Assembly: GCA_021787475.1 (NCBI GenBank)
Contig: JAJYLW010000001.1
Span: 1 to 64,000 of the forward strand
Reading direction: 5' to 3'
From: Actinomycetes bacterium
Lineage (GTDB): Bacteria; Actinomycetota; Thermoleophilia; BMS3ABIN01
DNA length: 64,000 nucleotides
Under the pieces are notes generated by a model that ran no database searches, had not been told where the DNA came from, and saw nothing but the letters and a program-made list of their open reading frames with translations. A program made the translations under genes and the position numbers. Numbering within the stretch: the first letter of the stretch is position 1; each line of letters begins with the position of its first letter. Of this stretch, positions 16,854 to 24,562 are shown in pieces.

Positions 16854-17582
16854 TCAGGCTGGAATATTGGGCGAGTCAAGGAAGGCTGCAATCGCCTCGA
16901 CGAAGGCGCCGCGTTTGCGGCTGCGGATAATGTCAGTCGTAAGATTGCGGATCGGGCTGTCGGTAACAAGCAGAGCCATGGTCGCCTTCATCCCCAGATA
17001 ACTTGCCAGGGCAAACAGACTGGCCGCTTCCAGCTCGACGCCAAGGAATCCCTCGGCATTCCAGGAAGAAAGCAGCTCATCCGTTTCGCGAAAGACGGCG
17101 CCGGTGGTCACGATCGGACCCTGGAACACCCTTTGCCCCCGCCGCTCGAGAAACCTGGTTAAACTGGCGGAAAGCGAGGCGTCTGCAGGAATCAGCTGGC
17201 CAAATTCAAAGCCGTAATGAGCCGAGAGGCAGTCGCCCGCTTTGGCGGCGTCGGCGATGATAATATCGCCCGGGTCGATTTCTTCCTGGAGGGCACCGCA
17301 GGTGCCAAGCGAGACGATCGTGTCAACCCTGGTCATGACAAGGCTGCGCATGACTCCCTCGAGAATGACGGGCCCCGGCGGCAGGCGCACGTACCCGATC
17401 AGGCGGCCGCCAATGTAGCCCGAATACAAGGTGCCGAAATGCTCGTGCTTTTTCAGCAGTGGGCTGAGAAAATCCTCGCCAAAAGCGGGCACGAGCGTCC
17501 GCGGCCTGAAAGCATGCGGATCGGCGCCCTGGAAAACCCAGCGCTCGGCGACATAACGGATAAATTTTTGCTCCCAGGTCAA
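16854..17582 (-). CDS. Nucleoside phosphorylase family protein
   Basis: A 242-residue protein of the PNP/UDP phosphorylase superfamily, which cleaves the N-glycosidic bond of nucleosides. VSLGTCGALQ is the phosphate/ribose loop, and FLGVELEAASLFALASYLG corresponds to the family's VEMEAA motif, here with Leu in place of Met. LLVTDSPIRN replaces the usual VSD segment. Which nucleoside is used cannot be told. Its position beside two radical SAM genes would suit recycling of 5'-deoxyadenosine or methylthioadenosine, or a hopanoid HpnG-like step, but this is inference. Start is TTG with GGGG seven bases upstream. Confidence 0.85.
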   Translation of the reverse strand: MTWEQKFIRYVAERWVFQGADPHAFRPRTLVPAFGEDFLSPLLKKHEHFGTLYSGYIGGRLIGYVRLPPGPVILEGVMRSLVMTRVDTIVSLGTCGALQEEIDPGDIIIADAAKAGDCLSAHYGFEFGQLIPADASLSASLTRFLERRGQRVFQGPIVTTGAVFRETDELLSSWNAEGFLGVELEAASLFALASYLGMKATMALLVTDSPIRNLTTDIIRSRKRGAFVEAIAAFLDSPNIPA

Positions 17583-17821
17583 ATTAACCCCATGGTTTCC
17601 GGTTTCCCGCTCCGGTTAAAAATATGACTCCAAGCCGGAGGAGACGTTTCCTGAAGCGGTTCGGCTCGCGGGTCACCCAGGTCACGCCCTTTCTCACAGT
17701 TAAACGCCTTCCAAACACGCCTCTCCCGCGAACGTAAGCGGAGGGAAATGTCCCCTCCGGCGACGGGCCGCGCCTCATTTATTCTTTCATTCCTCGTTAA
17801 TCGTCGATATATTACCAGCAA

Positions 17822-19318
17822 ATGTCTCAACCACCTAGAGACCGGGTGGACGCCGGCCCTGTCCAAAAAAGCCGTGTTCCCCTCAACGCCGCCCTGCTCA
17901 GCTCGGCCCAGCTTGCCCGGACAGTCATCGGCTTTCTCTTCTTCATCTTCCTGGCGCGGAGGCTGGGCCCGGATATCTATGGCAAGTACATGTTCGCCTT
18001 TGCCCTCTCGGAGATCTTCTCCATTGCCGGTGACATCGGCCTGCATGAATACAGCATCCGCGAGCTTGCCCGCCGTCCTGAACTGCTGCGCCGCCGTCTT
18101 GGCGGCATTCTTGCCTTAAAGACTGTGCTTGCCTGCACTTCCGCCGTCGTCATGCTCGCCATCACGCCCTTGATGGGCAAGGACGCCTCCACCTCACTGG
18201 CGGTGGCCGCCTTCGCCCTGGCCCAGATCGGCTATTCCTGGTTCTATGCATCAACAATCGCCTATTCTGTCAAGCAGGATCTGCACATCCAGGCCCTCGT
18301 CTGGCTGCTTCAAAAAGCGCTGTTTGCCGGAGCCGGCGTTGCCGTCCTTTTTGCCGGGCGCAGCTTTGTGGCGGTGGCTTTCAGCAACACATTCGTTCAG
18401 TTCTTCATCGGCACGCTCGCGGTTTTGATCATGTGGAAGAAATATGGCGGCATCGTCCTGTCGCTGGACCGGCAGCGCTGGCTTGGCTACATGAAAGCGG
18501 CGCTACCCTTCGGGTTCATCGTCGCCTTTTATCTTGTCTATTTCCGCATCGACAGCGTCATGGTCTCTTTCTTTCGGGGAGATGTCGAAGTGGGCCAGTA
18601 CAGCGCCGCCTATAACCTTGTCACAGCCCTGATGTTCCTGCCTTCCGGGCTGGTGGCGGCCATGTTTCCCAAGCTGGCCGGAGATTACCGCTCTCCGGGC
18701 GACAATATCGACGCGCCCTTTCAGAGGGCCGCCCGGCTGCTGCTGGCGGTATCGCTGCCGATGACCGCCGGCGGCTGGCTGCTGGCCGGGCCCCTGGTGA
18801 CGCTGTTGCTGGGACCGACGTACCGGCCGGCGACAACGGCGGTGGCGGTGCTGGTCTGGACGCTGCCTGTCTGGTTCATTACCTTTCTGCAGGGAAACAT
18901 GCTGACGATCATTGAGCGCCAGCGGGCGGTCGCCTGGGTGGGACTCGTTAACATGCTGCTTAACATAGGTATGAATCTAGTCATCATCCCCGTTTACGGC
19001 TTTACGGGAGCGGCGGTGACAACCCTTCTGACAGAGATTGCCGGCCTCCTGCAGATGTTTTATCTGTTGAGGAAAAACATCTCTTTGGGTGACGCCGCCG
19101 TCATGGCCGCGAAGGTTGCCGTCCTGACGTTGGCGATGGCTCTGCTGATTTTACTCATCCGTGACAGGATACAGGTGCTGGCCGTGGTCGCCGTCGCCGC
19201 CGTGGCCTATGGCGCCGCGGCCCTGGCGCTGGGAATCATCCCCGCCTCTGAAATAACAAGACTGCTTGGGCGCGGCCCCAGGCCCGGGGAAGACGAGATC
19301 GGCCCCATAAAACCGTAG
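17822..19318 (+). CDS. Polysaccharide flippase, MOP/Wzx-like
   Basis: A 498-residue membrane protein with about 14 helices and the classical flippase opening: a basic, polar N-terminus, then NAALLSSAQLARTVIGFLFFIFLARRLGPDIYGKYMFAFALSEI. The second half has the matching FGFIVAFYLVYFRIDSVMVSF repeat. It translocates lipid-linked glycans. A TATATT box lies only eight bases upstream of the ATG with no Shine-Dalgarno site, so the transcript may be leaderless. A perfect 21-bp hairpin follows its stop within three bases. The long antisense ORF at 17579-18046 is a shadow. Confidence 0.9.
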   Translation: MSQPPRDRVDAGPVQKSRVPLNAALLSSAQLARTVIGFLFFIFLARRLGPDIYGKYMFAFALSEIFSIAGDIGLHEYSIRELARRPELLRRRLGGILALKTVLACTSAVVMLAITPLMGKDASTSLAVAAFALAQIGYSWFYASTIAYSVKQDLHIQALVWLLQKALFAGAGVAVLFAGRSFVAVAFSNTFVQFFIGTLAVLIMWKKYGGIVLSLDRQRWLGYMKAALPFGFIVAFYLVYFRIDSVMVSFFRGDVEVGQYSAAYNLVTALMFLPSGLVAAMFPKLAGDYRSPGDNIDAPFQRAARLLLAVSLPMTAGGWLLAGPLVTLLLGPTYRPATTAVAVLVWTLPVWFITFLQGNMLTIIERQRAVAWVGLVNMLLNIGMNLVIIPVYGFTGAAVTTLLTEIAGLLQMFYLLRKNISLGDAAVMAAKVAVLTLAMALLILLIRDRIQVLAVVAVAAVAYGAAALALGIIPASEITRLLGRGPRPGEDEIGPIKP

Positions 19319-19320
19319 CC

Positions 19321-19365
19321 GGGGACACGATCCCAATTTCCTTCGGAAATTGGGATCGTGTCCCC
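19321..19365. repeat. Perfect 21-bp hairpin, REP-like
   Basis: GGGGACACGATCCCAATTTCC, a three-base TTC loop, then its exact reverse complement. It begins three bases after the flippase stop and is followed by GAGTTTCTT, so it may end transcription, but its length and perfection look more like a REP/MITE-type element. Confidence 0.7.
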
Positions 19366-19382
19366 GAGTTTCTTAAGGTTTT

Positions 19383-19417
19383 CGCTAAACGCGAAACGCT
19401 AAACACATAACGCTAAA
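19383..19417. repeat. Degenerate heptad repeat
   Basis: CGCTAAA, CGCGAAA, CGCTAAA, CACATAA, CGCTAAA in 7-bp register, between the hairpin and the end of the GT4 gene at 19413. Confidence 0.6.
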
Positions 19418-20510
19418 CGTCCCGTTTTTGCCTCATCTTGCTTTCAATGAATGCCTTGATTTCTTGCTTGAATCTCTCCTTCGAAAACTTTTTCGCGTGC
19501 TTGCTGATCATGGCCGGGTCGAGCTCAAGGCCGCCGAACCGCTCCACGGCTTCGATCAAGGAGGCAGCGGAAGGCTCCGGGAAAAAGATGCCCGTCCTGC
19601 CGTCAACGACGCTCTCCAGCAACCCGCCCCGGCCAAAGCCAATCACCGGCCGGCCGGCCGCCATCGCCTCCACCGGCACCATGCCAAAGTCCTCTTCTCC
19701 CGGGAGTATCAGCGCCCGGCAGCGCCCCAGCAGCTGCGGCAGGCGGGCATCGTTGACGTAGCCGACAAACTCGATATTGGGCCCTGCGATCGCCTCCAGC
19801 CGCTTGCGCTCTGGCCCATCGCCGGCCACCTTCAGCGGCCGCCCCAGCCGGTTGAACGCCTCAATCGCAAGCTCCACGCGCTTGTAGGCGACCAGCCGCG
19901 AGGCAACCAGGAAATAATCATCCTGCTCATCAATGACTGGAAACATCTTCACATCAACGGGAGGATTGATGACGGCGGCCTCGCGCCGGTAATACTTGCC
20001 GATCTTGGCGGCCACGTTGGCTGAATTGGCGACAAAATGATCAACCCGGTCGGCCGCAGCGCGGTCCCAGAGTCGCAGATAATGGAGCAGCAAATCATTG
20101 CCCGCTTTGAAAACCCTGTTGACGTGACGGAAACGCATGTCCAGATAGGGCTCCCAGGCGTAGCGGAGCGGCGTGTGGCAGTAACAGACATGCAGCGTGC
20201 CTGGTCCGGTGAGGACGCCCTTGGCGCAAGCGGAGCTGGATGAGATCACCAGCTCATAACCGGACAAATCAAACGACTCGAACGCAAGCGGAAAGAGCGG
20301 CATGTATTTTTGGGAGATCCGGTGCAGAAAAGGAAGCTTCTGGACGAACGAAGTCTCGACGTCCCAATCCAGCATCTGCGGCGGCAGGTTGCGGCTGGAG
20401 CGAAACGTCGTATAAATACGGGCCTGCGGGTAAACTTCAAGCAGGGCGCTTACCACCCGCTCCGAGCCTCCCAGGGTGGTCAGCCATTCATGCGCGATGG
20501 CAACTTTCAT
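19413..20510 (-). CDS. GT4 family glycosyltransferase
   Basis: A GT-B fold retaining glycosyltransferase of about 365 residues. The N-terminal acceptor domain shows AIAHEWLTTLGGSERVV with the glycine-rich loop; the donor domain shows YFLVASRLVAYKRVELAIEAF, GDGPERKRLE and PGEEDFGMVPVEAMAAGRPVIG, where the E...E pair binds the nucleotide sugar. The track starts five codons upstream at a GTG; I prefer the ATG at 20510 because MKVAIAHEWL is the usual opening and AGGAAG lies upstream. Its 3' end runs into heptad repeats. Donor unknown. Confidence 0.9.
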   Translation of the reverse strand: MKVAIAHEWLTTLGGSERVVSALLEVYPQARIYTTFRSSRNLPPQMLDWDVETSFVQKLPFLHRISQKYMPLFPLAFESFDLSGYELVISSSSACAKGVLTGPGTLHVCYCHTPLRYAWEPYLDMRFRHVNRVFKAGNDLLLHYLRLWDRAAADRVDHFVANSANVAAKIGKYYRREAAVINPPVDVKMFPVIDEQDDYFLVASRLVAYKRVELAIEAFNRLGRPLKVAGDGPERKRLEAIAGPNIEFVGYVNDARLPQLLGRCRALILPGEEDFGMVPVEAMAAGRPVIGFGRGGLLESVVDGRTGIFFPEPSAASLIEAVERFGGLELDPAMISKHAKKFSKERFKQEIKAFIESKMRQKRDV

Positions 20511-20648
20511 TTCTTTCTTCCTCACGTCTGCCGCAGCCCATCCGGCCCAATGACCCTCTCCGGCCCTGGCGGCAAGGCAAACCGGTTTGAGAAATCCCGC
20601 CTGAAAGCATATACTTTTTCTAACCAGTTATCAGCAGTCACGGCAGCG

Positions 20649-21614
20649 ATGAACCCTTCTACAGAACCCGCCCACGCATCAACACAGCCTTACCCGTCCG
20701 CCCCGGACATCGAGCGGGACCAGGACGAGGCAATCATCAAATCCATCTGTTATTCGGACATTTTCGGCTTTCCCCTGACCCCAGAAGAGATTGCCCGCTT
20801 TGCCCAAGTCAAGATTACGCCGGAGCAGGCGGCTGACCGGCTGACAAACAACCTCAGTCTGCGAAAAATTGTCAAAGAGCGGGACGGCTACTATTTCATC
20901 GACGGGCGGGAGGGCAACGTTGGCCTCAGGCAAGAGCGGGAGGCCGAATCGAAAAAACAGCTCCGGACCGCCCTCAAGCGGCTCATTCCGATTCAGGGGA
21001 TTCCTTTCCTGAGGATGGCCGCCATCACCGGCGCCCTGGCTGCGTTCAACTCGCCGGCGGGCGATGACATCGACCTGCTGATCATCACCTCCCGCAGCCG
21101 CACCTGGACGGCGTACCTTTCCCTCCGTCTCTGGCGCCGCTTTGGCCATAATCCGGATGTTTGCTTCAATATCTTCCTGACCGAGGGGGATCTGGTTTTC
21201 CACAATGAGAACCTTTTCTTCGCCCGTGAAATCCTGGGCTCGCTGCCCGTCTTCAACAACGGCGCCTTCGAGGATTTTGTCGGCGCCAATCCCTGGGTCT
21301 TTGATGTCTTCCCCTCTTTCTTCACCGATCGGACCCGGCAGGAGTACAAGCTGCCCCTCAGCCCCCGCTGGTTGAGAAGGCAGCGCCGGCTGGAATTCCT
21401 CCTCACCGGACCGCTTGGGGACCTGCTCGAGCTGCTGGCGCGCAAAATGCAATCACGCATCCTCATTAACGCCGCCCCTGACGCCGCCATGAATGCGCGC
21501 CGCAACCGGATCAAGCTGCACAAGCACGACAACCGCTCGCCGATTCTGGACCGGTATGAGCAGCGCTGCCGGGAGTGCATCGACAAATATCGCAAGCTAA
21601 CAAGCGCAAGCTAG
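20649..21614 (+). CDS. Nucleotidyltransferase-like protein
   Basis: The track ORF begins at 20310, but the first third of it is antisense to the GT4 gene. The ATG at 20649 gives a 321-residue protein. A predicted winged-helix-like region (IKSICYSDIFGFPLTPEEIARF) is followed at about residues 120-147 by RMAAITGALAAFNSPAGDDIDLLII, which fits a nucleotidyltransferase G-(A/S)-x10-D-x-D pattern (D140, D142). The C-terminal half is basic and lacks motifs I know. Similar proteins are found in glycan clusters with no proven reaction. The NTase assignment is moderately secure; the substrate is unknown. Confidence 0.68.
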   Translation: MNPSTEPAHASTQPYPSAPDIERDQDEAIIKSICYSDIFGFPLTPEEIARFAQVKITPEQAADRLTNNLSLRKIVKERDGYYFIDGREGNVGLRQEREAESKKQLRTALKRLIPIQGIPFLRMAAITGALAAFNSPAGDDIDLLIITSRSRTWTAYLSLRLWRRFGHNPDVCFNIFLTEGDLVFHNENLFFAREILGSLPVFNNGAFEDFVGANPWVFDVFPSFFTDRTRQEYKLPLSPRWLRRQRRLEFLLTGPLGDLLELLARKMQSRILINAAPDAAMNARRNRIKLHKHDNRSPILDRYEQRCRECIDKYRKLTSAS

Positions 21615-21653
21615 CCAATCTGGAAGCTGAGGCGTCCGCCAAAAGCTGTTTCC

Positions 21654-21709
21654 GATTTTGGGTTTTAGTTCTGGGTTTATCCACCATCCACCATCCACCA
21701 TCTGCTTTT
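21654..21709. repeat. Heptad repeat (CACCATC)n
   Basis: Eight in-register 7-bp units: GATTTTG, GGTTTTA, GTTCTGG, GTTTATC, three identical CACCATC, TGCTTTT. It fills the gap before the convergent gene and reaches its stop codon. A sister array is at 36911. Confidence 0.65.
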
Positions 21710-23135
21710 AGGCGTTGCGGTCGACAAACGTGAATATTGTCTTCAGCACGATCTTGATATCAAACCACGGGCTCCAGTTCTCGATGTAATAAAGATCGTG
21801 CTCTATGCGCTCGGCGATGTCCGTGTCCCCTCTGAGGCCGTTGATCTGCGCCCAACCGGTGAGGCCGGGGCGGACGCGGTGGCGGGCGCCGTAAGAGGGA
21901 ATCTCACTCATGAATTTCTGGACATACTCGGGCTGCTCGGGGCGCGGCCCGACCAGGCTCATCTCGCCCCTGATCACGTTGATCAGTTGCGGCAACTCAT
22001 CAATGCCGAGCGGGCGGATGACGCGGCCGACGCGGGTGCGGCGGATATCGCCGGGGGTCGTCCAGCCCGCCTTGCCGTTCCCGGCGTCGTTCCGCATCGA
22101 GCGGAATTTTAGCATCTCGAAAGGCTTTTCCTTTCGCCCCAACCGGGCTTGTCGGTAAAGAACCGGTCCCGGCGAGTCAACCCTGATCGCCAGCGCCGTC
22201 AGCAGCATCACCGGCGAGAGCACGATTAAGGCAATCAGGGAGACAACAACGTCCATGGTGCGCTTGGCCAGGGCCTGGAGACCGGTTATGCTGGTCCGCT
22301 TTAGACCGATGACCGGCAGGCCGCGGATGTGCTCCACGCCGACTCGGTCGCTGAACACCTCGTACAGGCGCGGCACCATCGTAAACTCAACGTCGTACGG
22401 GCGGCAGCGCTCCATCAGCTCGACGATGCGCTCATGGCTGTCCTGCGAAAAAGCCACCACCATGTGCTGTATATGATGCCTCTGCAGGATCTGTTCCAGA
22501 TTTTGATAATCGTTAAATACGTAACAAGATCCGAAGCCGGAGGCCGCCGGCGTTGGCTGCTCGTCGAGGAACCCTACCAGGCGCAGGCCCAGTGCCGGAT
22601 TGCGCATGATCTTGCCGGCGCAAGCCAGTCCCACCTGACCGGCGCCAAGGACAAGCGTGTTCTTGACATACCAGTTATGACGCCGCCCCCACCTGAGCAG
22701 TTGATAGACAACAAAGCGCACGATTGCCACCAGTACGACCACGCAGAGCCAGGAAAGTACGATGATGTTGCGCGAGTAGTGGGTGGGAGGAAGAACCGGC
22801 ACTGTTGCCAGCAACAGCAGCATTGACGCTTCCGTCGCCGCTGAGATGATCATCGGCAGCACCTCCAGCACGCTCAGGTTAAGGCGGAAGCGGTACAGGC
22901 CGTGCAGCTTGAACAGCAGCCAGTAAAGCGGCAGGATCACAAAACTGACAGCCATGTAAAAGGCGATCGATGGCTGCTCGGTGCCGGGAGCTACGCTGAC
23001 GTACCAGACTCCTATCTGGAAATAAATGTAAAATGCCAGCCGGTAACCCGCCAGCACTCCCAGGAGGTCCCCCAGGATCAGGGCGAAATGGGAAAACCGG
23101 TGCGAAGTGATAAGTCTGTTTGCTTTCCTGAGCAA
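21708..23135 (-). CDS. Polyprenyl-phosphate sugar-1-phosphate transferase (WbaP/WcaJ-type)
   Basis: A 475-residue initiating enzyme that transfers a sugar-1-phosphate from a nucleotide sugar to undecaprenyl phosphate at the cytoplasmic membrane. Four N-terminal helices, a Rossmann-like middle domain (NTLVLGAGQVGLACAGKI), a fifth hydrophobic helix (VSLIALIVLSPVMLLTALAIR) and the catalytic C-terminal domain are in the expected order. FEMLKFRSMR, GIDELPQLINVI, MSLVGPRPEQPEY and RPGLTGWAQINGLRG are hallmark motifs. It is the only such enzyme here, so it probably starts the main glycan of the locus. Start codon TTG; sugar specificity not readable. Confidence 0.93.
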   Translation of the reverse strand: MLRKANRLITSHRFSHFALILGDLLGVLAGYRLAFYIYFQIGVWYVSVAPGTEQPSIAFYMAVSFVILPLYWLLFKLHGLYRFRLNLSVLEVLPMIISAATEASMLLLLATVPVLPPTHYSRNIIVLSWLCVVVLVAIVRFVVYQLLRWGRRHNWYVKNTLVLGAGQVGLACAGKIMRNPALGLRLVGFLDEQPTPAASGFGSCYVFNDYQNLEQILQRHHIQHMVVAFSQDSHERIVELMERCRPYDVEFTMVPRLYEVFSDRVGVEHIRGLPVIGLKRTSITGLQALAKRTMDVVVSLIALIVLSPVMLLTALAIRVDSPGPVLYRQARLGRKEKPFEMLKFRSMRNDAGNGKAGWTTPGDIRRTRVGRVIRPLGIDELPQLINVIRGEMSLVGPRPEQPEYVQKFMSEIPSYGARHRVRPGLTGWAQINGLRGDTDIAERIEHDLYYIENWSPWFDIKIVLKTIFTFVDRNA

Positions 23136-23254
23136 GAATGGGCACCCGTATTTATTCTAGCTGCTTTTGTAAAGCGTTTCATAAATGCTTCTTCCTCGCG
23201 CGATGACATCCTGGTTCTCCCCTCCCGGCGCGGCCCGATCTCGACTCCTGAACT

Positions 23255-23284
23255 TTGTCGGACCGGCGGGCTGAATGCTAAAAT
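23255..23284 (+). promoter_or_regulatory. Promoter with extended -10, likely leaderless
   Basis: TTGTCG, an 18-base spacer, then TAAAAT preceded by TGC. The -10 ends six bases before the ATG at 23291, so transcription should begin at or next to the A of the start codon. No Shine-Dalgarno site is seen. Confidence 0.55.
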
Positions 23285-23290
23285 CGCGGC

Positions 23291-24418
23291 ATGCTTCAGA
23301 TCGGCATAAATGGCCGCTCGCTGTTCCGGCAGTCCACCGGGGTGCAGCAATATTCGCGCGAGATCACCAGGCATCTGCTTGAGATCAAGCCGGACGACGT
23401 CAGCATCAGCGTCTTTGCCGGCCGCGAAGGGCGCGGAAAAGAGCAGGACCTGCCGCTTGAAACCAGCGCTTTTCCCGCAAACAGTCCGCTAAGGGGGATT
23501 GTCTGGGAGCAGGCTCTGCTGAAGCGAATGGCGGTTAAAGCAGGTATCGACGTCCTTTTTAATCCGGCGAACGTGGCGCCGCTGAGCCCGCCCGTCCCCA
23601 GCGCCGTCACAATCCATGACCTCACATTCCTGTTGTTTCCACAATATTTCTCCCGCCCGTTTGCTTTTTATTACCGCGCCCTCATTCCCCGCGTTGCCGC
23701 CCAGGCCCGGATCCTGATTACGGATTCTGATAATACAAAACAGGACCTTGTCAACGAACTAAACCTGCCGGCTGAAAAAATCAGGGTTGTGCCCCTGGGA
23801 GTGTCGCGACATTTTCGCCGCCGCGTGACCAAGAAGGAGATGGAAGTGATCCGCCGCCGCCACAACCTGCCGCCGCATTTTTTCCTCTCCATCTCCAGCC
23901 TGGAGCCGAGGAAGAACCTGAGACGGCTGGTGGAAGCCTACCGCCTGCTGCCGCCGGCAGTCACAGAAGAATACGCGCTTGTGTTGGCAGGCACGGGCAA
24001 CCGCATTTTTGCTGAGCCTGGGCTTACCGAAGCAATCGCCCGCCTGGAAACCGACTCCGTGACGGTCACGGGCTACATTCCCACCGAAGATCTTCCGGCT
24101 GTTTACCGGATGTCAACGGCGCTGGCGTTCCCTTCCCTCTACGAGGGGTTTGGGCTGCCCGTGCTCGAGGCGATGGCGGCCTCAACCCCGGTCATAACCT
24201 CGAACCGTTCTTCGCTGCCGGAAGTGGCCGGTCACGCCGCTGTTCTTATCGATCCCGAGAGCACGGAAGAAATAGCAGCGGCCATGGAGCTGATTGCCAC
24301 CGACTCGGGCACCCGCACCTTGCTGGCCGAGCGGGGCAAGAAACGGGCGGCGCTGTTTACCTGGGAGAAAGCAGCAAACAAGACGCTGGAAATCCTGCGC
24401 GAGGCAGCGGAAGCATGA
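23291..24418 (+). CDS. GT4 family glycosyltransferase, mannosyltransferase-like
   Basis: A 375-residue GT-B transferase: IGINGRSLFRQSTGVQQYSRE at the start, VTIHDLTFLLFPQYF mid N-domain, RILITDSDNTKQDLV, then ISSLEPRKNLRRLVEAY and PSLYEGFGLPVLEAMAASTPV in the donor domain. This set is typical of the MtfB/WbaZ-like GT4 enzymes that build O-antigen and capsule backbones, often with GDP-mannose. The closely similar gene at 26307 shares the same motifs, so the two are paralogues. The gene is divergent from the WbaP-like gene, with an extended -10 promoter right before the ATG. Confidence 0.92.
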   Translation: MLQIGINGRSLFRQSTGVQQYSREITRHLLEIKPDDVSISVFAGREGRGKEQDLPLETSAFPANSPLRGIVWEQALLKRMAVKAGIDVLFNPANVAPLSPPVPSAVTIHDLTFLLFPQYFSRPFAFYYRALIPRVAAQARILITDSDNTKQDLVNELNLPAEKIRVVPLGVSRHFRRRVTKKEMEVIRRRHNLPPHFFLSISSLEPRKNLRRLVEAYRLLPPAVTEEYALVLAGTGNRIFAEPGLTEAIARLETDSVTVTGYIPTEDLPAVYRMSTALAFPSLYEGFGLPVLEAMAASTPVITSNRSSLPEVAGHAAVLIDPESTEEIAAAMELIATDSGTRTLLAERGKKRAALFTWEKAANKTLEILREAAEA

Positions 24419-24442
24419 TCGTTTTTGGTGCTGTGCGCTGCA

Positions 24443-24523
24443 TTTTAACGTTTCACGATTCATGTTTAACTTTTCACGAGACTGAGAGGATGGTTTTTTT
24501 TCGTTAAACGTGAAAACTAAAAC
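24443..24523. repeat. Heptad repeats in inverted orientation
   Basis: TTTTAAC, GTTTCAC, GATTCAT, GTTTAAC, TTTTCAC in register, then after about 25 bases GTTAAAC, GTGAAAA, CTAAAAC, which is the complementary phase. The two arms can pair loosely between the converging GT4 and ligase genes and could help end transcription. Confidence 0.55.
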
Positions 24524-24562
24524 GGGAGGCGCAAGGTGAGACGGCCGTGGCCCCAAAGAGAA

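Noticed and set aside
17579-18046. 155-residue minus-strand ORF upstream of the nucleoside phosphorylase
   Set aside because: Half of it is antisense to the flippase; charged low-similarity sequence without motifs. The 64-residue ORF at 17584-17778 is slightly more protein-like but has no ribosome site or recognisable feature.
20679-21452. 257-residue minus-strand ORF
   Set aside because: Shadow of the nucleotidyltransferase-like gene; composition typical of antisense frames in GC-rich DNA.
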